A stretch of DNA of 64,000 nt from Prorocentrum cordatum. Taxonomy: Eukaryota; Sar; Dinophyceae; Prorocentrales; Prorocentraceae. The position numbers and the translations under genes were made by a program. Shown piece by piece: positions 52,145 through 64,000 of this stretch (positions within the stretch are counted from its first letter, which is position 1; each line of letters begins with the position of its first letter). Location: assembly GCA_963575745.1 (NCBI GenBank), contig CAUYUJ010005736.1, positions 392,755 to 456,754 on the forward strand. Reading direction: 5' to 3'. The notes below the pieces were generated by a model. It saw nothing but the letters and a program-made list of their open reading frames with translations, did no database searches and was not told the DNA's origin.

Positions 52145-53789
52145 GAAGAGGCCCTTGGGGCCTGCCCTGACTTCGCCGAGCCTGGGCATCCTGGGCCAGA
52201 CCAAGGAAGTGTGAATTCTGGGCTCAACTGTGCGGCCGCGGGCAATCACAGCGTACTCTACATAGTCTTCGGGGCTGGCTATGTCACGGGATGCGTGTGC
52301 CCGTGGAGCTTCGTGGCTGAGAATCCCACTGTCAGCGTGGTTAAAAGCTGGTGGAACCTCAACGTATGGCGACGATCAGCTTGGGCAGAGGTGCAACAGG
52401 GTGCATACATGGGCATCCACATGCTGAAGTCGTTCACCCAGCTGGACGACGTGAGTCTTCCGGCTTTGGGAGATCAGGCGATCCCCTCAGCCATTCTGTC
52501 AATGCCAACATTGTGGTGGATGGGGAGCGTGGCCCTGTCTCGGGTCCGCCGGCGGCGGAGCGGTCCAGGATAGGAGCCACCGTCAACGTTCCTACTTGTG
52601 CCGATGCCCTAAGATACGAAATGGGCCACATTGGCGGCCACATTCGTATCATCCACCGCGCCCGTGCCCTAGGATACGAATTGGGCCACATTCGTACCTT
52701 CAGCATTTGCCGGCGTGGACACCAAGCAGTGGGATTCTTCCGTTACCCACGTTAGGACCCTTATGTGCAAGCACTGTGTGGGGAACGGTGCCCGTGTCGC
52801 CCTGCCTTCAGTGTCTGCCAGCATAGACGCTGTGCCGATAAATCCGTAGACATGCCCTGGAGCAGCCATGCCAGCTGCAGCGGGGATAAGCTCCTTATCC
52901 CCGCTTCGACCCGCAGCCTCTTTAGAGCGACAGTAGGGGGACAGGAGGACGATCAGGGGAGTAAGGAACCACTGGAATTCCTAAACATGTCGTGGCTGTG
53001 ATAACCGGTCGCCCTTCCGCCCCAGCAGCCAGCCGTCTGGAGCGTGGGGCCGACGGGCCGTGGCGTTCTCATGTAATCTTCCTCCCCTACTTGCAACCCT
53101 CATCAGCATCATCATCCTCGTCTTCCTTTCCCGCAGGCGTGGCAGGGCAGCGTATGTAAATTTCGGCAGCATTCACATCAGCAGCGGGCCTTCGTCAGCA
53201 GTGAGTGGCTTGTGGTTTCGGCATAAGGGTTGTGCCGACCAAACCGTATGCATGACCTGGAACAGCCATATCCCTTCCCCCCTCCCCCCCTCCCTCATAT
53301 TTCCCCTCGTCCTTCCTTCCACTCGTCCGCGAATTTCCCCCGACAGTGTTTGCACGGTTATCGCATGTACCACCGCCGGCTTGTTCTGGGGCTTCCGAAT
53401 GCCACTGTTTGGGGTCATTGGTCGTTGAGCTCCCGCGCCTGGGGTGGAAGCAGCATTCAAAGCCCGCCTGGGGGCACCACTACCAGGGCCGGATCCCGCC
53501 ATCGCAGCAGCACGTTCCCTTGTACGCATGGCTTGTTTCACGTCCTTTCGAATGTGGGGAACAGCGGACGAATGACAGCGGGACCGTCTCTCCTGCTGGA
53601 CCCAGGTCCGGCAGTTCCCCCTCCGGAGACTTGGAGGGCATCATCTTTTTCTTCGCCGCAGGCGTGGCGGATCAGACCGGCTTGAGGGTTAGCCCCGGGC
53701 GCTCAGGCAGGGGGGTGCCCTTGCGCACACGCGTGGCTCCTGGATGTCGGTCTGGAGAGGAATCTGTGGTTGGGGAAATTGCCTTAAAC
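52145..53789. other. Unassigned region with short duplications
   Basis: A ~45 base sequence around 52824-52870 (TGTGCCGATAAATCCGTAGA, CCTGGAGCAGCCATG) recurs diverged at 53234-53272. GATACGAAWTGGGCCACATT occurs twice at 52613-52690. TTTCCCGCAGGCGTGGC (53128) and TTCGCCGCAGGCGTGGC (53653) repeat a possible acceptor-like phrase. No protein recognised. Confidence 0.5.
52880..52904. other. Perfect 11 bp hairpin
   Basis: GCGGGGATAAG, loop CTC, CTTATCCCCGC: a perfect inverted repeat that could form a stable stem-loop. No U run follows and no gene context assigns a function. Confidence 0.8.
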
Positions 53790-53792
53790 ATA

Positions 53793-53857
<65 letters not shown>

Positions 53858-53944
53858 CCACCATCACCATCATCATCATCATCATCATCATCGGGACACC
53901 GTCATCATCACCACAATCACCATCATCATCATCAGCAGCAGCAG

Positions 53945-53984
<40 letters not shown>

Positions 53985-53986
53985 GA

Positions 53987-54041
<55 letters not shown>

Positions 54042-54042
54042 G
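53790..54042. repeat. CAT microsatellite
   Basis: About 80 CAT triplets with CAC, CAG and CGGGACACCGTC interruptions. Confidence 0.97.
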
Positions 54043-54211
54043 GGACACCGACGGGACAACGGCGGGACACCAGCGGGACACCGCGGGCCACCGGACGCCG
54101 GAAGGGAGTCATTTGGTCCGGCCGCGCCTCAGCCGGAGGCGGGACACCGGCGGGACACCGTGGGCCACCGCTTGCCGCAAGGGAGTCATTTGGTCCGGCC
54201 GCGCCTCAGCC
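54043..54211. repeat. CGGGACACCG minisatellite and 77 bp direct repeat
   Basis: GGGAGTCATTTGGTCCGGCC followed by GCGCCTCAGCC occurs at 54104-54134 and 54181-54211, each preceded by GCGGGACACCGYGGGCCACC. Confidence 0.9.
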
Positions 54212-54359
54212 ACAGGAGACTTTCCTCTCGCCCGCCCACGAAGCTTCGCCTCGCCCGCACGCACGGCACGCACGAACACGAAACCGAAATTGATTTCCCG
54301 GTAGGGGGGCTCTCCGTTCCACTTCGATCTCACCCCCCTCACCTCCGATACATGGCAGC

Positions 54360-54900
54360 ACGAATGCATGCCTACATACCTACATGTATGCCTGCATCAA
54401 TATACATACACACATGCATGAATGCATACATGCCTACATACACATAGATACAACACTACCGACATACATACATACATGCAACCAGTCATGAATGCATGCA
54501 TGTATACATGCATGAATGCATACACACACATACATGCATACATCCACGCAAGCATGCATACTTTCATGTATGCATGCATACACCTATGCATACATGCATG
54601 CATGCATACATACATCAAACGTATATACAACCATCTATACATGCATGCATGCATACATAATTATATAGACATGTATATATATATATATATATACATGCAT
54701 ACATACATACATACATGCATGCCTGCATGCATGCATTGATACTTACACACCTACAAAGCTACATGCATGCATGCATGCAAACATTCATGCATGCATGCGT
54801 ACATGCATGCATACCTACATGCACACGTACATATATGCATGCATGCACGCATGTATAAATATATACATGCATGAATGCGTGCATGCATAAATACACACCT
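54360..54900. repeat. CATA/CATG microsatellite
   Basis: About 540 bases of CATA, CATG and TACA tetranucleotides with a TATATATA run at 54674-54691. Bases 54212-54359 before it show no feature. Confidence 0.97.
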
Positions 54901-55111
54901 TCATTCAATACAGGTACAGGTACGTTATCGCCACACCCATGGCCACAGTTCATCCACATCCACCACCTGCTGAGGCCCCCGAAGGTCGTTCCCCAAGGCG
55001 ATGGTCGTGTGCCAATCACTGCATTAGGGAGGAAGGCCTTGAAGAGACCGGGATGCCCGCTCGGGAGGCCGCTACCCGTCACGCCGCCCCCCATGCGCGG
55101 CGCCGATGTCA
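54901..55111. other. Unassigned spacer
   Basis: No feature recognised. Confidence 0.4.
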
Positions 55112-55157
55112 CCCACGGTCACAGCTCACGTCTGCGGCAACGCATGGAGACCTCCCA

Positions 55158-55284
55158 TCGGGCATGTCCTCCTACAGGCGGATGTTGTAAGAAAATCTAG
55201 TAATGGTCCAAGAAAGAATCAAACAATCGTCCCCAGACTATGTTGTATTCTCGGCTATTCCTCCTGTGGAGGGACATGCCCGAT
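55158..55284. mobile_element. TIR element, TCGGGCATGTCC family (copy 2)
   Basis: The left end TCGGGCATGTCCTCCTACAG and the inverted right end TCGGGCATGTCCCTCCACAG form ~25 bp terminal inverted repeats with two mismatches. 127 bp long with an AT-rich non-coding interior. The partner copy is at 6919-7069. Confidence 0.8.
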
Positions 55285-55658
55285 TTAACATGAGTACCAT
55301 CTTGCCTGCTCTTGCGATTCGACGCTAACCGACGCGACTAGACGCTGATCGGCGCCAAGTCGGTGCCGGTCGACGCTACATCAGCGCCATCTCATCGATG
55401 GCCAGACTCGAATCGAGTGCACTCGCAAAGCGGAACTACGAGCGCATACAAGGCTCCCGTGATTTGCTACCGAACGCGTCTCTGCGTGCCAGCCAGCGCG
55501 TGCCAGAAAAAGTAGGGGGCCGCAGGGCAGCCTGGGCTTTTCTTGCCTGGGGCCTTGGAGGCCCGCCTCGGGCTGCGGTGCACTGTACAGAAACAGCGCA
55601 CGGGGCGCGACAGCGATGGGATGGGGTCGAGAACTTCAGGTACCTGCGTACTAAGGAG
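55285..55658. other. Unassigned spacer
   Basis: Short CGACGCTRA-type repeats at 55320-55380 (GACGCTAACCGACGCGACTA and variants). No gene recognised. Confidence 0.45.
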
Positions 55659-55834
55659 TACAGTCAACCCGTATCATAAGGATGCGGGGTAAGGATGCAG
55701 GGGCCTTGGACGCCCATGTGAACGTTCTGCGAAAGAGGTTGGCCAGCGAGAGTCGCTAAGGACGGGCCGAAGGGGCATTGATGCAAGGGTACCCTTGGGA
55801 AGGTTGCCCATCCTTGCTATGCGGGTTGACTGTA
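55659..55834. mobile_element. MITE, TACAGTCAACCC family (copy 2, intact ends)
   Basis: Begins TACAGTCAACCCG and ends CGGGTTGACTGTA, a perfect 13 bp terminal inverted repeat whose outer TA could be a target-site duplication. 176 bp, non-coding, with GGTAAGGATGCAGGGGCC and GGAAGGTTGCCCATCCTTGC shared with 1909-2096. TA plus CAGT-ends suggest the Tc1/mariner/pogo group (inference). Confidence 0.8.
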
Positions 55835-55939
55835 CATCGCCGACAGATCGGCGATAGGTCCTCGGTAGCGAAACCGCGCGTTCCTCGGCGGGGGGGGGCG
55901 GGGGGGCGATTTGGCCTCGCAGCGGCGATAAGTGGGCAA

Positions 55940-56046
55940 TTGGGGGGGGTTGATGCCTGGACCCCTGAGAGCCTGTCCCCCCCGAACGTTGCTCCTAAGG
56001 GAACTCTTGGGAATGTTGCCCATCCTAACTATGCTGGCTGACTGTA
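55940..56046. mobile_element. MITE, TACAGTCAACCC family (copy 3, right end only)
   Basis: GGGAATGTTGCCCATCCTAA and GGCTGACTGTA match the right part of 55659-55834. No left terminus is found between 55834 and here, so it is truncated. Confidence 0.65.
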
Positions 56047-57244
56047 AAGAACAAGGCCACAAACACACACACAGACAGAACAAGACAAAAACGTCGGGCG
56101 TCTGAAGCTCCGCCAGCACCGAGACTTCACGTACACATTTTGAGTCCAGGTCTTGAACCTCCTCCTCCGCCTCTTTTTGCTTCTCTCCTCCTCCTCCTCC
56201 CCCTCCTCCTCCTCTTCCTCCTCATCCTCCTCGTTCTTCTCCTCTCTTTCCCCCTCCTCCTCTTCCCAACGCTCCCCTTCCTGCTCCCCCTCCTCGACTG
56301 CCGCAGACGTGAGCTGTGACCGTGGGTATCGCAGCATGGACTGGCAGAAAACGGCACCCTTCAAGCTCTTGCCACACACGGAGACCCGCCGAGGCTTTGT
56401 GATATGGTGGCTACAGTCCTCTCCAAGCACGTAGACATGAACCCTCCTCCTTCTCCGCCTTCCCTTTTCTCATTCCGCGCGGCTCAACGCCAACCCTGTG
56501 CGAGCAGACTACTATACGATCGGCTGGGAAGCAAAGAACGGATGGAAAATATAATGCGCAGAAGCATCGGTAAGACGAAAACAAGCGAGGACGGAAGGCG
56601 AGAGCAGCGAGGGGTCGGCAAAAAAAGAGTCGCTCGGGTGGGACTCAAAAGAAGATGCGCCTCCGTCCCGCCCCCGCGTGCAGTGGCGAACGCCTGCGCC
56701 TTGGTGCCGCCCCGCGCGGCAAGCGCCAACCCCCCTCCGCGCTGGCCTAAGCGGAGAGCCGTCGCGAACCTCTGCTTCGAAGAGGCCGGCGGCTCCTAGG
56801 AAGTAAAATTGCGATCGTACAGAGATATGTACATTTAGACATGTACATTAGGTCATACATGCTTATCTGGGCGGTTTCGGAAACCCTGAACCCGAAATTA
56901 TTTTCATATCTTGGGGCAGATATTTCACGTCCGCCGACTTCCGCCGCCCTTCCGCCGCCTTCCACCGAGGAAGAGATAACAACTCCTTCGATCCTCGAAG
57001 GCGAGGCCCTCTCTGGAACGCCCCATACAAATATACATATACACACATATATATAAATATATATATATATAGACACAGCGTATCCACCGACCCCCGCTTG
57101 CCCGGGATGAGAAGGCGCTTGAGATGATGGGGTACCCCCTCCCCCTTTTCCCCCCTCCCGCAGGAGTCCCACATCTCGTTTAGAGGAAGGGGGGGTGCAC
57201 GGGCTCCCTGGTGCCTCTCTTAGAGACTCCGGAGTTTCCAGATC
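56047..57244. other. Unassigned stretch with CTCCTC and TA tracts
   Basis: A CCTCCTCCTC-rich tract lies at 56158-56295 and a TATATA run at 57046-57072. Frames on both strands lack recognisable motifs. Confidence 0.5.
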
Positions 57245-57890
57245 TGCGTTCCGTGGCCTCAAAGACGTGCCAAGACGGTCCCGAATCGCCGCCGAACGAG
57301 TGGCCAAAGATGCCTACCATGGATCACAGACGCCCCAAGACGTTTTCGAGACGCCCTAAAAGATGCCCAAGAGCCTCCCCAAGAGGGTCCCGAGAGGCAA
57401 AAACAATGGTTGCCTGCAGTGTTTCAATATTTCTGGGGTTCTCGCCTTCTCGAGCTCTCGACGCTCGAAGACAGCCCAAGAGGCCCCGTAGACCGCCCCA
57501 AAATTTGCCCAAGAGGGACATCACTCGTACCTCGCTCTTTCCGTTACCTACGAGGACCCCAGGACGGCCCAAGAGGGCTCCAAGACGGCCCAAAGAGGGG
57601 TCCAAGACGGCCAAAGATCGCCCAAAGAGGGCCCCAAGAGAGGCCGAGAGGGAGAACACGAACCGAAAATCCGATCTTTCCGCCGCCACAAGCAATCCCC
57701 CCAAAGCCTCGAAGCGGGCCAAAAGAGGCCCCGAAATAACTAAGCCCCTTGAGGCCGCCAAGCGGTCCAAAGAGGCCCAAGAGAGGCCCCCAAACTGCCC
57801 CCTAATACCCTTCAAAACTGTCTTCAAGAGGCTCAGCCAGGCCCCCAAACAGTCCCCAAGACGCCAACAAGAGCCCCCGGATAATGCCCA
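57245..57890. repeat. Degenerate CCCAAGACGG repeat (locus e)
   Basis: Same family as 45030-46235, with a spacer at about 57390-57470 ending GAGCTCTCGACGCTCGAAGA. Confidence 0.8.
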
Positions 57891-58639
57891 AGGAGCCCAC
57901 GACGCTTCAACCGTGGACTCTTCTGGGGGCCGGCGGAATGGCGCAAGCTGCTGGCAAGACTTGTCCATCTCCACTGACGCGTGGAGTTTCGGGCCACCTT
58001 CCCCAGAAACCCGTGGCGCACCGGATGTGGATGAAATTCTCGCCTCCGGAGGCTCGATTTTTATCAATGTCCAGAGCGCCTCGGTCTTGCGGCGCCCCTT
58101 TCCAAGAAAGTCCAAGACGCACTGGATATGGATACAGACATGGCCCGCGTAAGCTTCCTGAGTGCAAGGAGAGAGCACCACCACCGCCACCATCGCGAGG
58201 AGCCAGGGGAGAGCACTCCTGGTGGTGCCGTACCCCGCTCGGGACGCCTTCAAGTCTCCAGCTGGGGGAGGTGCCCAGCCCCCCGACGTCGTGACTTGCT
58301 CACAACGTGGACCCCCGGAGGCCTCGACCCAGTCCCGGGGGTCCGCTCTTCATCCTAAGACGCTTTGTGGCAGTCCTAGGGCCCGGCGAGGGCATCCAGA
58401 AACCAAAAACAGCAGCAGCCGCGAACTGTCCGCAATCACCTCGCCCCGGGCATACTGGTCAGTTCTCCAAATAACATGGAAAATCAAAAAGAATAGACGG
58501 CCTGCCGAATCCGAAATCATCCCCGCGACGTGGACCCAATCCCTCAGTCCCTGCCGCGTGTACATATATAAGATAAGAGGTTGTCGGAATAGTAGCAGAA
58601 GTCATACTAGAAACAGAAATCGTAACAGCGAGAGCAGAA
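57891..58639. other. Unassigned spacer
   Basis: No domain, RNA gene or clear repeat recognised. Confidence 0.4.
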
Positions 58640-60345
<1,706 letters not shown>

Positions 60346-60534
60346 TATTTACTCACTGCGTGGAGCTGCCCATATGTGCATCTATTCGCATGGACCTGTC
60401 CGCAGTGAATATCTAGGCGCAAGAACTTTCGAATATAAACGGGCTTCAGTTGTGACGGTCTGGTCATGAATCTAACTGAGAATGAATTGGAGTATGAATG
60501 AACCTCAGTAGTACGACCGCGTCTCTGCGCATGA
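60346..60534. other. Unassigned spacer
   Basis: No feature recognised. Confidence 0.4.
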
Positions 60535-61170
60535 GCCTGGGTCCTCCTGGGGCCTCCTGGGGCCTCCTGAAACCTACTGGGGCTTCCTCGAGCCTCCAGG
60601 AGCCTCCTGGGGCCTCCTGGGGGCTCCTGGGACCTCCTAGGGAGGATTCGTGCCCCAGGAGAGGCCCCATCTATAGCAACAGACGTACATAAAACATTGC
60701 GGATTGGAGTCACAGGAGAAAGGGGCAATCTATAGGAACACACATAAAACACCAAGGACTCGTGCCCCAGGAGAGGCCCTATAGGAACATAAGTACACAG
60801 GAGAAGGACAATCTATAGAAACATACGTTTAACATCAAGGATCCGTGCTCCATGTGAGGCCCAATCTGTAGGAGCATACGTAAAAAACATGGGATTGGAA
60901 CCACTCCTGTTGCCTTCTGAGGCCTCCTGCTTCTGGGGCCTCTCGGGGCCTCCTGTTGCCTTCCGAGGCCTCCTGGTGCTTCCTCTGGCCTCCCGGGGCC
61001 TCCTGTGGCTCCCTGAGGCCTCCCGGAGCTTCCAGGGGCCTCGTAGAGCCTCTTGGGACATCCTGTGGCCTCTTGAATCTTTCTGTGGCCTCCTGATGCC
61101 TCCTGCGACCTCATGTGGTCTCCTGGGGCCTCCTGGGGCCTGTTGGAGCCTCCTGTGGCATCCTGAGGAG
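60535..61170. repeat. GGGGCCTCCT minisatellites around a ~95 bp repeat
   Basis: GGGGCCTCCT units at 60535-60650 and 60905-61165 flank three diverged copies (near 60645, 60760, 60840) of a phrase with GTGCCCCAGGAGAGGCCC, ATCTATAG and ACATAAAACA. Confidence 0.85.
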
Positions 61171-61242
61171 AATCTGTGCCCACGAGTCTGGCCACCGATC
61201 GAGACATTCTCAAAATCTGGCCCACCTGGGGGGGGAAAATGA

Positions 61243-62005
61243 GCGCCTCTTTCGAGACATCCTCCAAATCTGCTCCGAAAACGAAGGATGCTGGGACAGA
61301 AAACAGGCAAACCGCTTGAGCTTGAGACATCTTCACAAAACGGCCGCGAACGGGACCGTGAGATAACCCCTGGCGGCTCCCCTTAGGGGGTTGAAAATGA
61401 GCGCCTCGCTCGAGACATCCTCACAATCTGCTCCGAATACCAAGGACGTTGGGACAGAAAACATGCAAACCGCTTGAGACATCCCCACAAAACGGCCGCA
61501 CACGGGACCGTGAGATAACCCCTGGCGGCTCCCCTCAGGGGGGTAAAAATTAGCGCCTCGCTCGAGACATCCTCACAATCTGCTCCGAAAACCAAGGACG
61601 TTGGGACAGAAAACATGCAAACCGCTTGAGACATCCCCACAAAACGGCCGCACACGGGACCGTGAGATAACCCCTGGCGGCTCCCCTCAGGGGGGTAAAA
61701 ATTAGCGCCTCGCTCGAGACATCCTCACAATCTGCTCCGAAAACCAAGGACGTTGGGACAGAAAACATGCAAACCGCTTGAGACATCCCCACAAAACGGC
61801 CGCACACGGGACCGTGAGATAACCCCTGGCGGCTCCCCTCAGGGGGGTAAAAATTAGCGCCTCGCTCGAGACATCCTCACAAGCCTGGGACAGAAAACAG
61901 CAAACCGCCTCACAATCTGCTCTGGTAGCCAAGGATGTTGGGACAGAAAACAAGCAAACCGCTTGAGGCATCCCCACAAAACGGCTGCGAACGGGGCGTG
62001 CGTGA
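61243..62005. repeat. 152 bp tandem array, five units
   Basis: Units begin GCGCCTCGCTCGAGACATCC at 61243, 61401, 61553, 61705 and 61857; the central ones are almost identical at exact 152-base spacing. Each contains CAAACCGCTTGAGACATCCC, AAAACGGCCGC and GGGACCGTGAGATAACCCCT. Open minus-strand frames are copies of the unit, not genes. Confidence 0.95.
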
Positions 62006-62009
62006 GTCT

Positions 62010-62150
62010 CACCATGAGTAAGTCTGAGTAGGAGTAGGTCTGAGTATGAGTAGGTCTGAGTAAGAATAATGTTGTGTGTGAGTAAGTCTGGGTATGGGTA
62101 GGTCTGAGTGTGAGTCGGTCTGTGTATGAGTAAGTCTGGGTCTGAGGAGG
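62010..62150. repeat. GAGTAGGTCTGAGTAT minisatellite
   Basis: About eight 12-18 bp units of GTCTGAGTAWGAGTAGG type. Confidence 0.9.
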
Positions 62151-62244
62151 AGAGGGGAAGAGAAGGAGAAGAAGGCATGAGGAGTAGGAGGCGTCCAAGT
62201 AATAACAATAACCCCATCTTAGGATATCGGGAATACTAAGAGTA

Positions 62245-63255
<1,011 letters not shown>

Positions 63256-63374
63256 AGCACGTAGGGTAGCAACACAGGCTCGGACATATCCCCCCTACCA
63301 ACATACGAAGGCCCCGACAACACCTGCCCCGTCCGCATCAGCGGACGCACGGTCCAAACCCCATTGAGCCTGGG

Positions 63375-63610
63375 TCGGGCGATTCTATCCAGGACGATCT
63401 CAGAATCTGCATGGTTTGGCTGTGCGCCCCGCCTGAGACATCCTCAAAATCTGCGTGGTGTGGCAGATGGTTTGGCCTGGTTTGGGCCCTGCTTCGCCTG
63501 AGACGTCCTCAAGGTTTGCCTGGCTTGGCCCTGATTTGGCTTAGTTTGGGCCGAGTTTCGCCTGAGACGTCCTCACAAGTTGCCCAGTGTGGCACTGGTT
63601 TGGCCTGAAT
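63375..63610. repeat. ~65 bp array with CGCCTGAGACRTCCTCA
   Basis: CGCCTGAGACATCCTCAAAA at 63427 and CGCCTGAGACGTCCTCA at 63497 and 63559 alternate with GGTTTGGCCTGG phrases. The core is shared with the arrays at 27230-27885 (inverted) and 61243-62005. The 120 bases before it show no feature. Confidence 0.8.
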
Positions 63611-63789
63611 TGGGCTCCGTTCTGTTTGGGACACTGAATCGATACTCCCACCAGCCCTCTGGGTTCAGGTTGTCTAACGAGTTCTTGTTTTCCTCTGCCA
63701 AACTCTCTTTTCCCTTCGAGGGAGAAGTGTTCCCCCTCCCCTCCCCTCCCCTCCCTTGCCTTTGTCGGGGGGTCGCGAGGGGTTGGAGC

Positions 63790-63995
63790 GTCCAAGATGA
63801 CCCAAGATGGCTCCAAGAGGGCCCCTGATGCTCGAAAATGGTCCCCAACATGTCTCAAGATAGCCGGCGATGGTTCAAGATAGCTTCCGACTTACCTCAA
63901 AGAGGCCGACGAGGGCCACAAAACGGTTCCGAGTGCTCTTGGGCCCCCCCCATGACCCCCCCCAAGAGGCCAACACCCTTCAAAACCTAAGGAAA
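63790..63995. repeat. Degenerate CCCAAGACGG repeat (locus f, at window end)
   Basis: GATGACCCAAGATGGCTCCA and similar units continue to the window edge. Bases 63611-63789 hold no recognised feature. Confidence 0.65.
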
Positions 63996-64000
63996 ATCAA

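Larger units (their letters stand above)
55112..56326. repeat. 28 bp perfect inverted repeat pair bounding 1.2 kb
   Basis: CCCACGGTCACAGCTCACGT plus CTGCGGCA at 55112-55139 is exactly reverse-complemented at 56299-56326. Between them lie two small TIR elements and a solo end. Confidence 0.9.

Noticed and set aside
61550-62217. Repeated minus-strand frames with MCGRFVGMSQAVCMFSVP
   Set aside because: Each is one unit of the 152 bp tandem array; no homology and no independent coding signal.

Overview
This window reads as dinoflagellate nuclear DNA. The strongest evidence is three relics of the dinoflagellate trans-spliced leader (DinoSL). Two lie in tandem at 18797-18833, directly 5' of a Mei2-like RNA-binding gene, and one at 26252-26272 caps the 5' end of a LINE-type retrotransposon. 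GC-rich unique DNA, very long microsatellites, many dispersed repeats and decayed reverse-transcriptase genes fit this. I cannot name the genus from sequence alone.

Layout. 0-10 kb: trinucleotide tracts, minisatellites and several small terminal-inverted-repeat (TIR) elements, including two copies of an unusual element whose interior is itself a ~75-95 bp tandem array (5648-6525, 7450-9030; a third, damaged copy is at 18978-19340). 10.6-15.7 kb: a decayed minus-strand LINE with ORF1, endonuclease and reverse transcriptase (RT) remains. 16.9-18.8 kb: a Mei2-like retrogene with a tandem array abutting its stop codon. 19.3-26.3 kb: a near full-length minus-strand LINE (ORF1, EEP endonuclease, RT, RNase H) with few disabling changes; its 5' leader relic touches a 0.9 kb GT array. 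27-31 kb: tandem and fold-back repeats, no gene recognised. 31.1-36 kb: a modular segmental-duplication zone punctuated by a recurring ~27 bp linker. 36.9-41.6 kb: microsatellites. 43.3-45 kb: a second, different RT (YVDD type, plus strand), broken. 45-51.2 kb: a degenerate ~10 bp repeat family with higher-order structure, a pyrimidine tract, a 73 bp tandem array and a duplicated GGGACTCGAACGA minisatellite. 51.3-52.1 kb: an intact gag/ORF1-like protein. 52-64 kb: small TIR elements, CAT, CATA, AGT and ACT microsatellites and a 152 bp tandem array.

Function. Nearly all recognisable coding sequence belongs to retroelements. The only cellular-type gene is the Mei2-like RNA-binding protein, and its leader relics mark it as an mRNA-derived retrocopy. 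I found no rRNA, tRNA or CRISPR. Long open frames inside CAT, TCC, TG, AGT or CCCAAGACGG repeats are products of repeat composition and are not annotated as genes. Boundaries of mobile elements are approximate unless a terminal repeat is cited.
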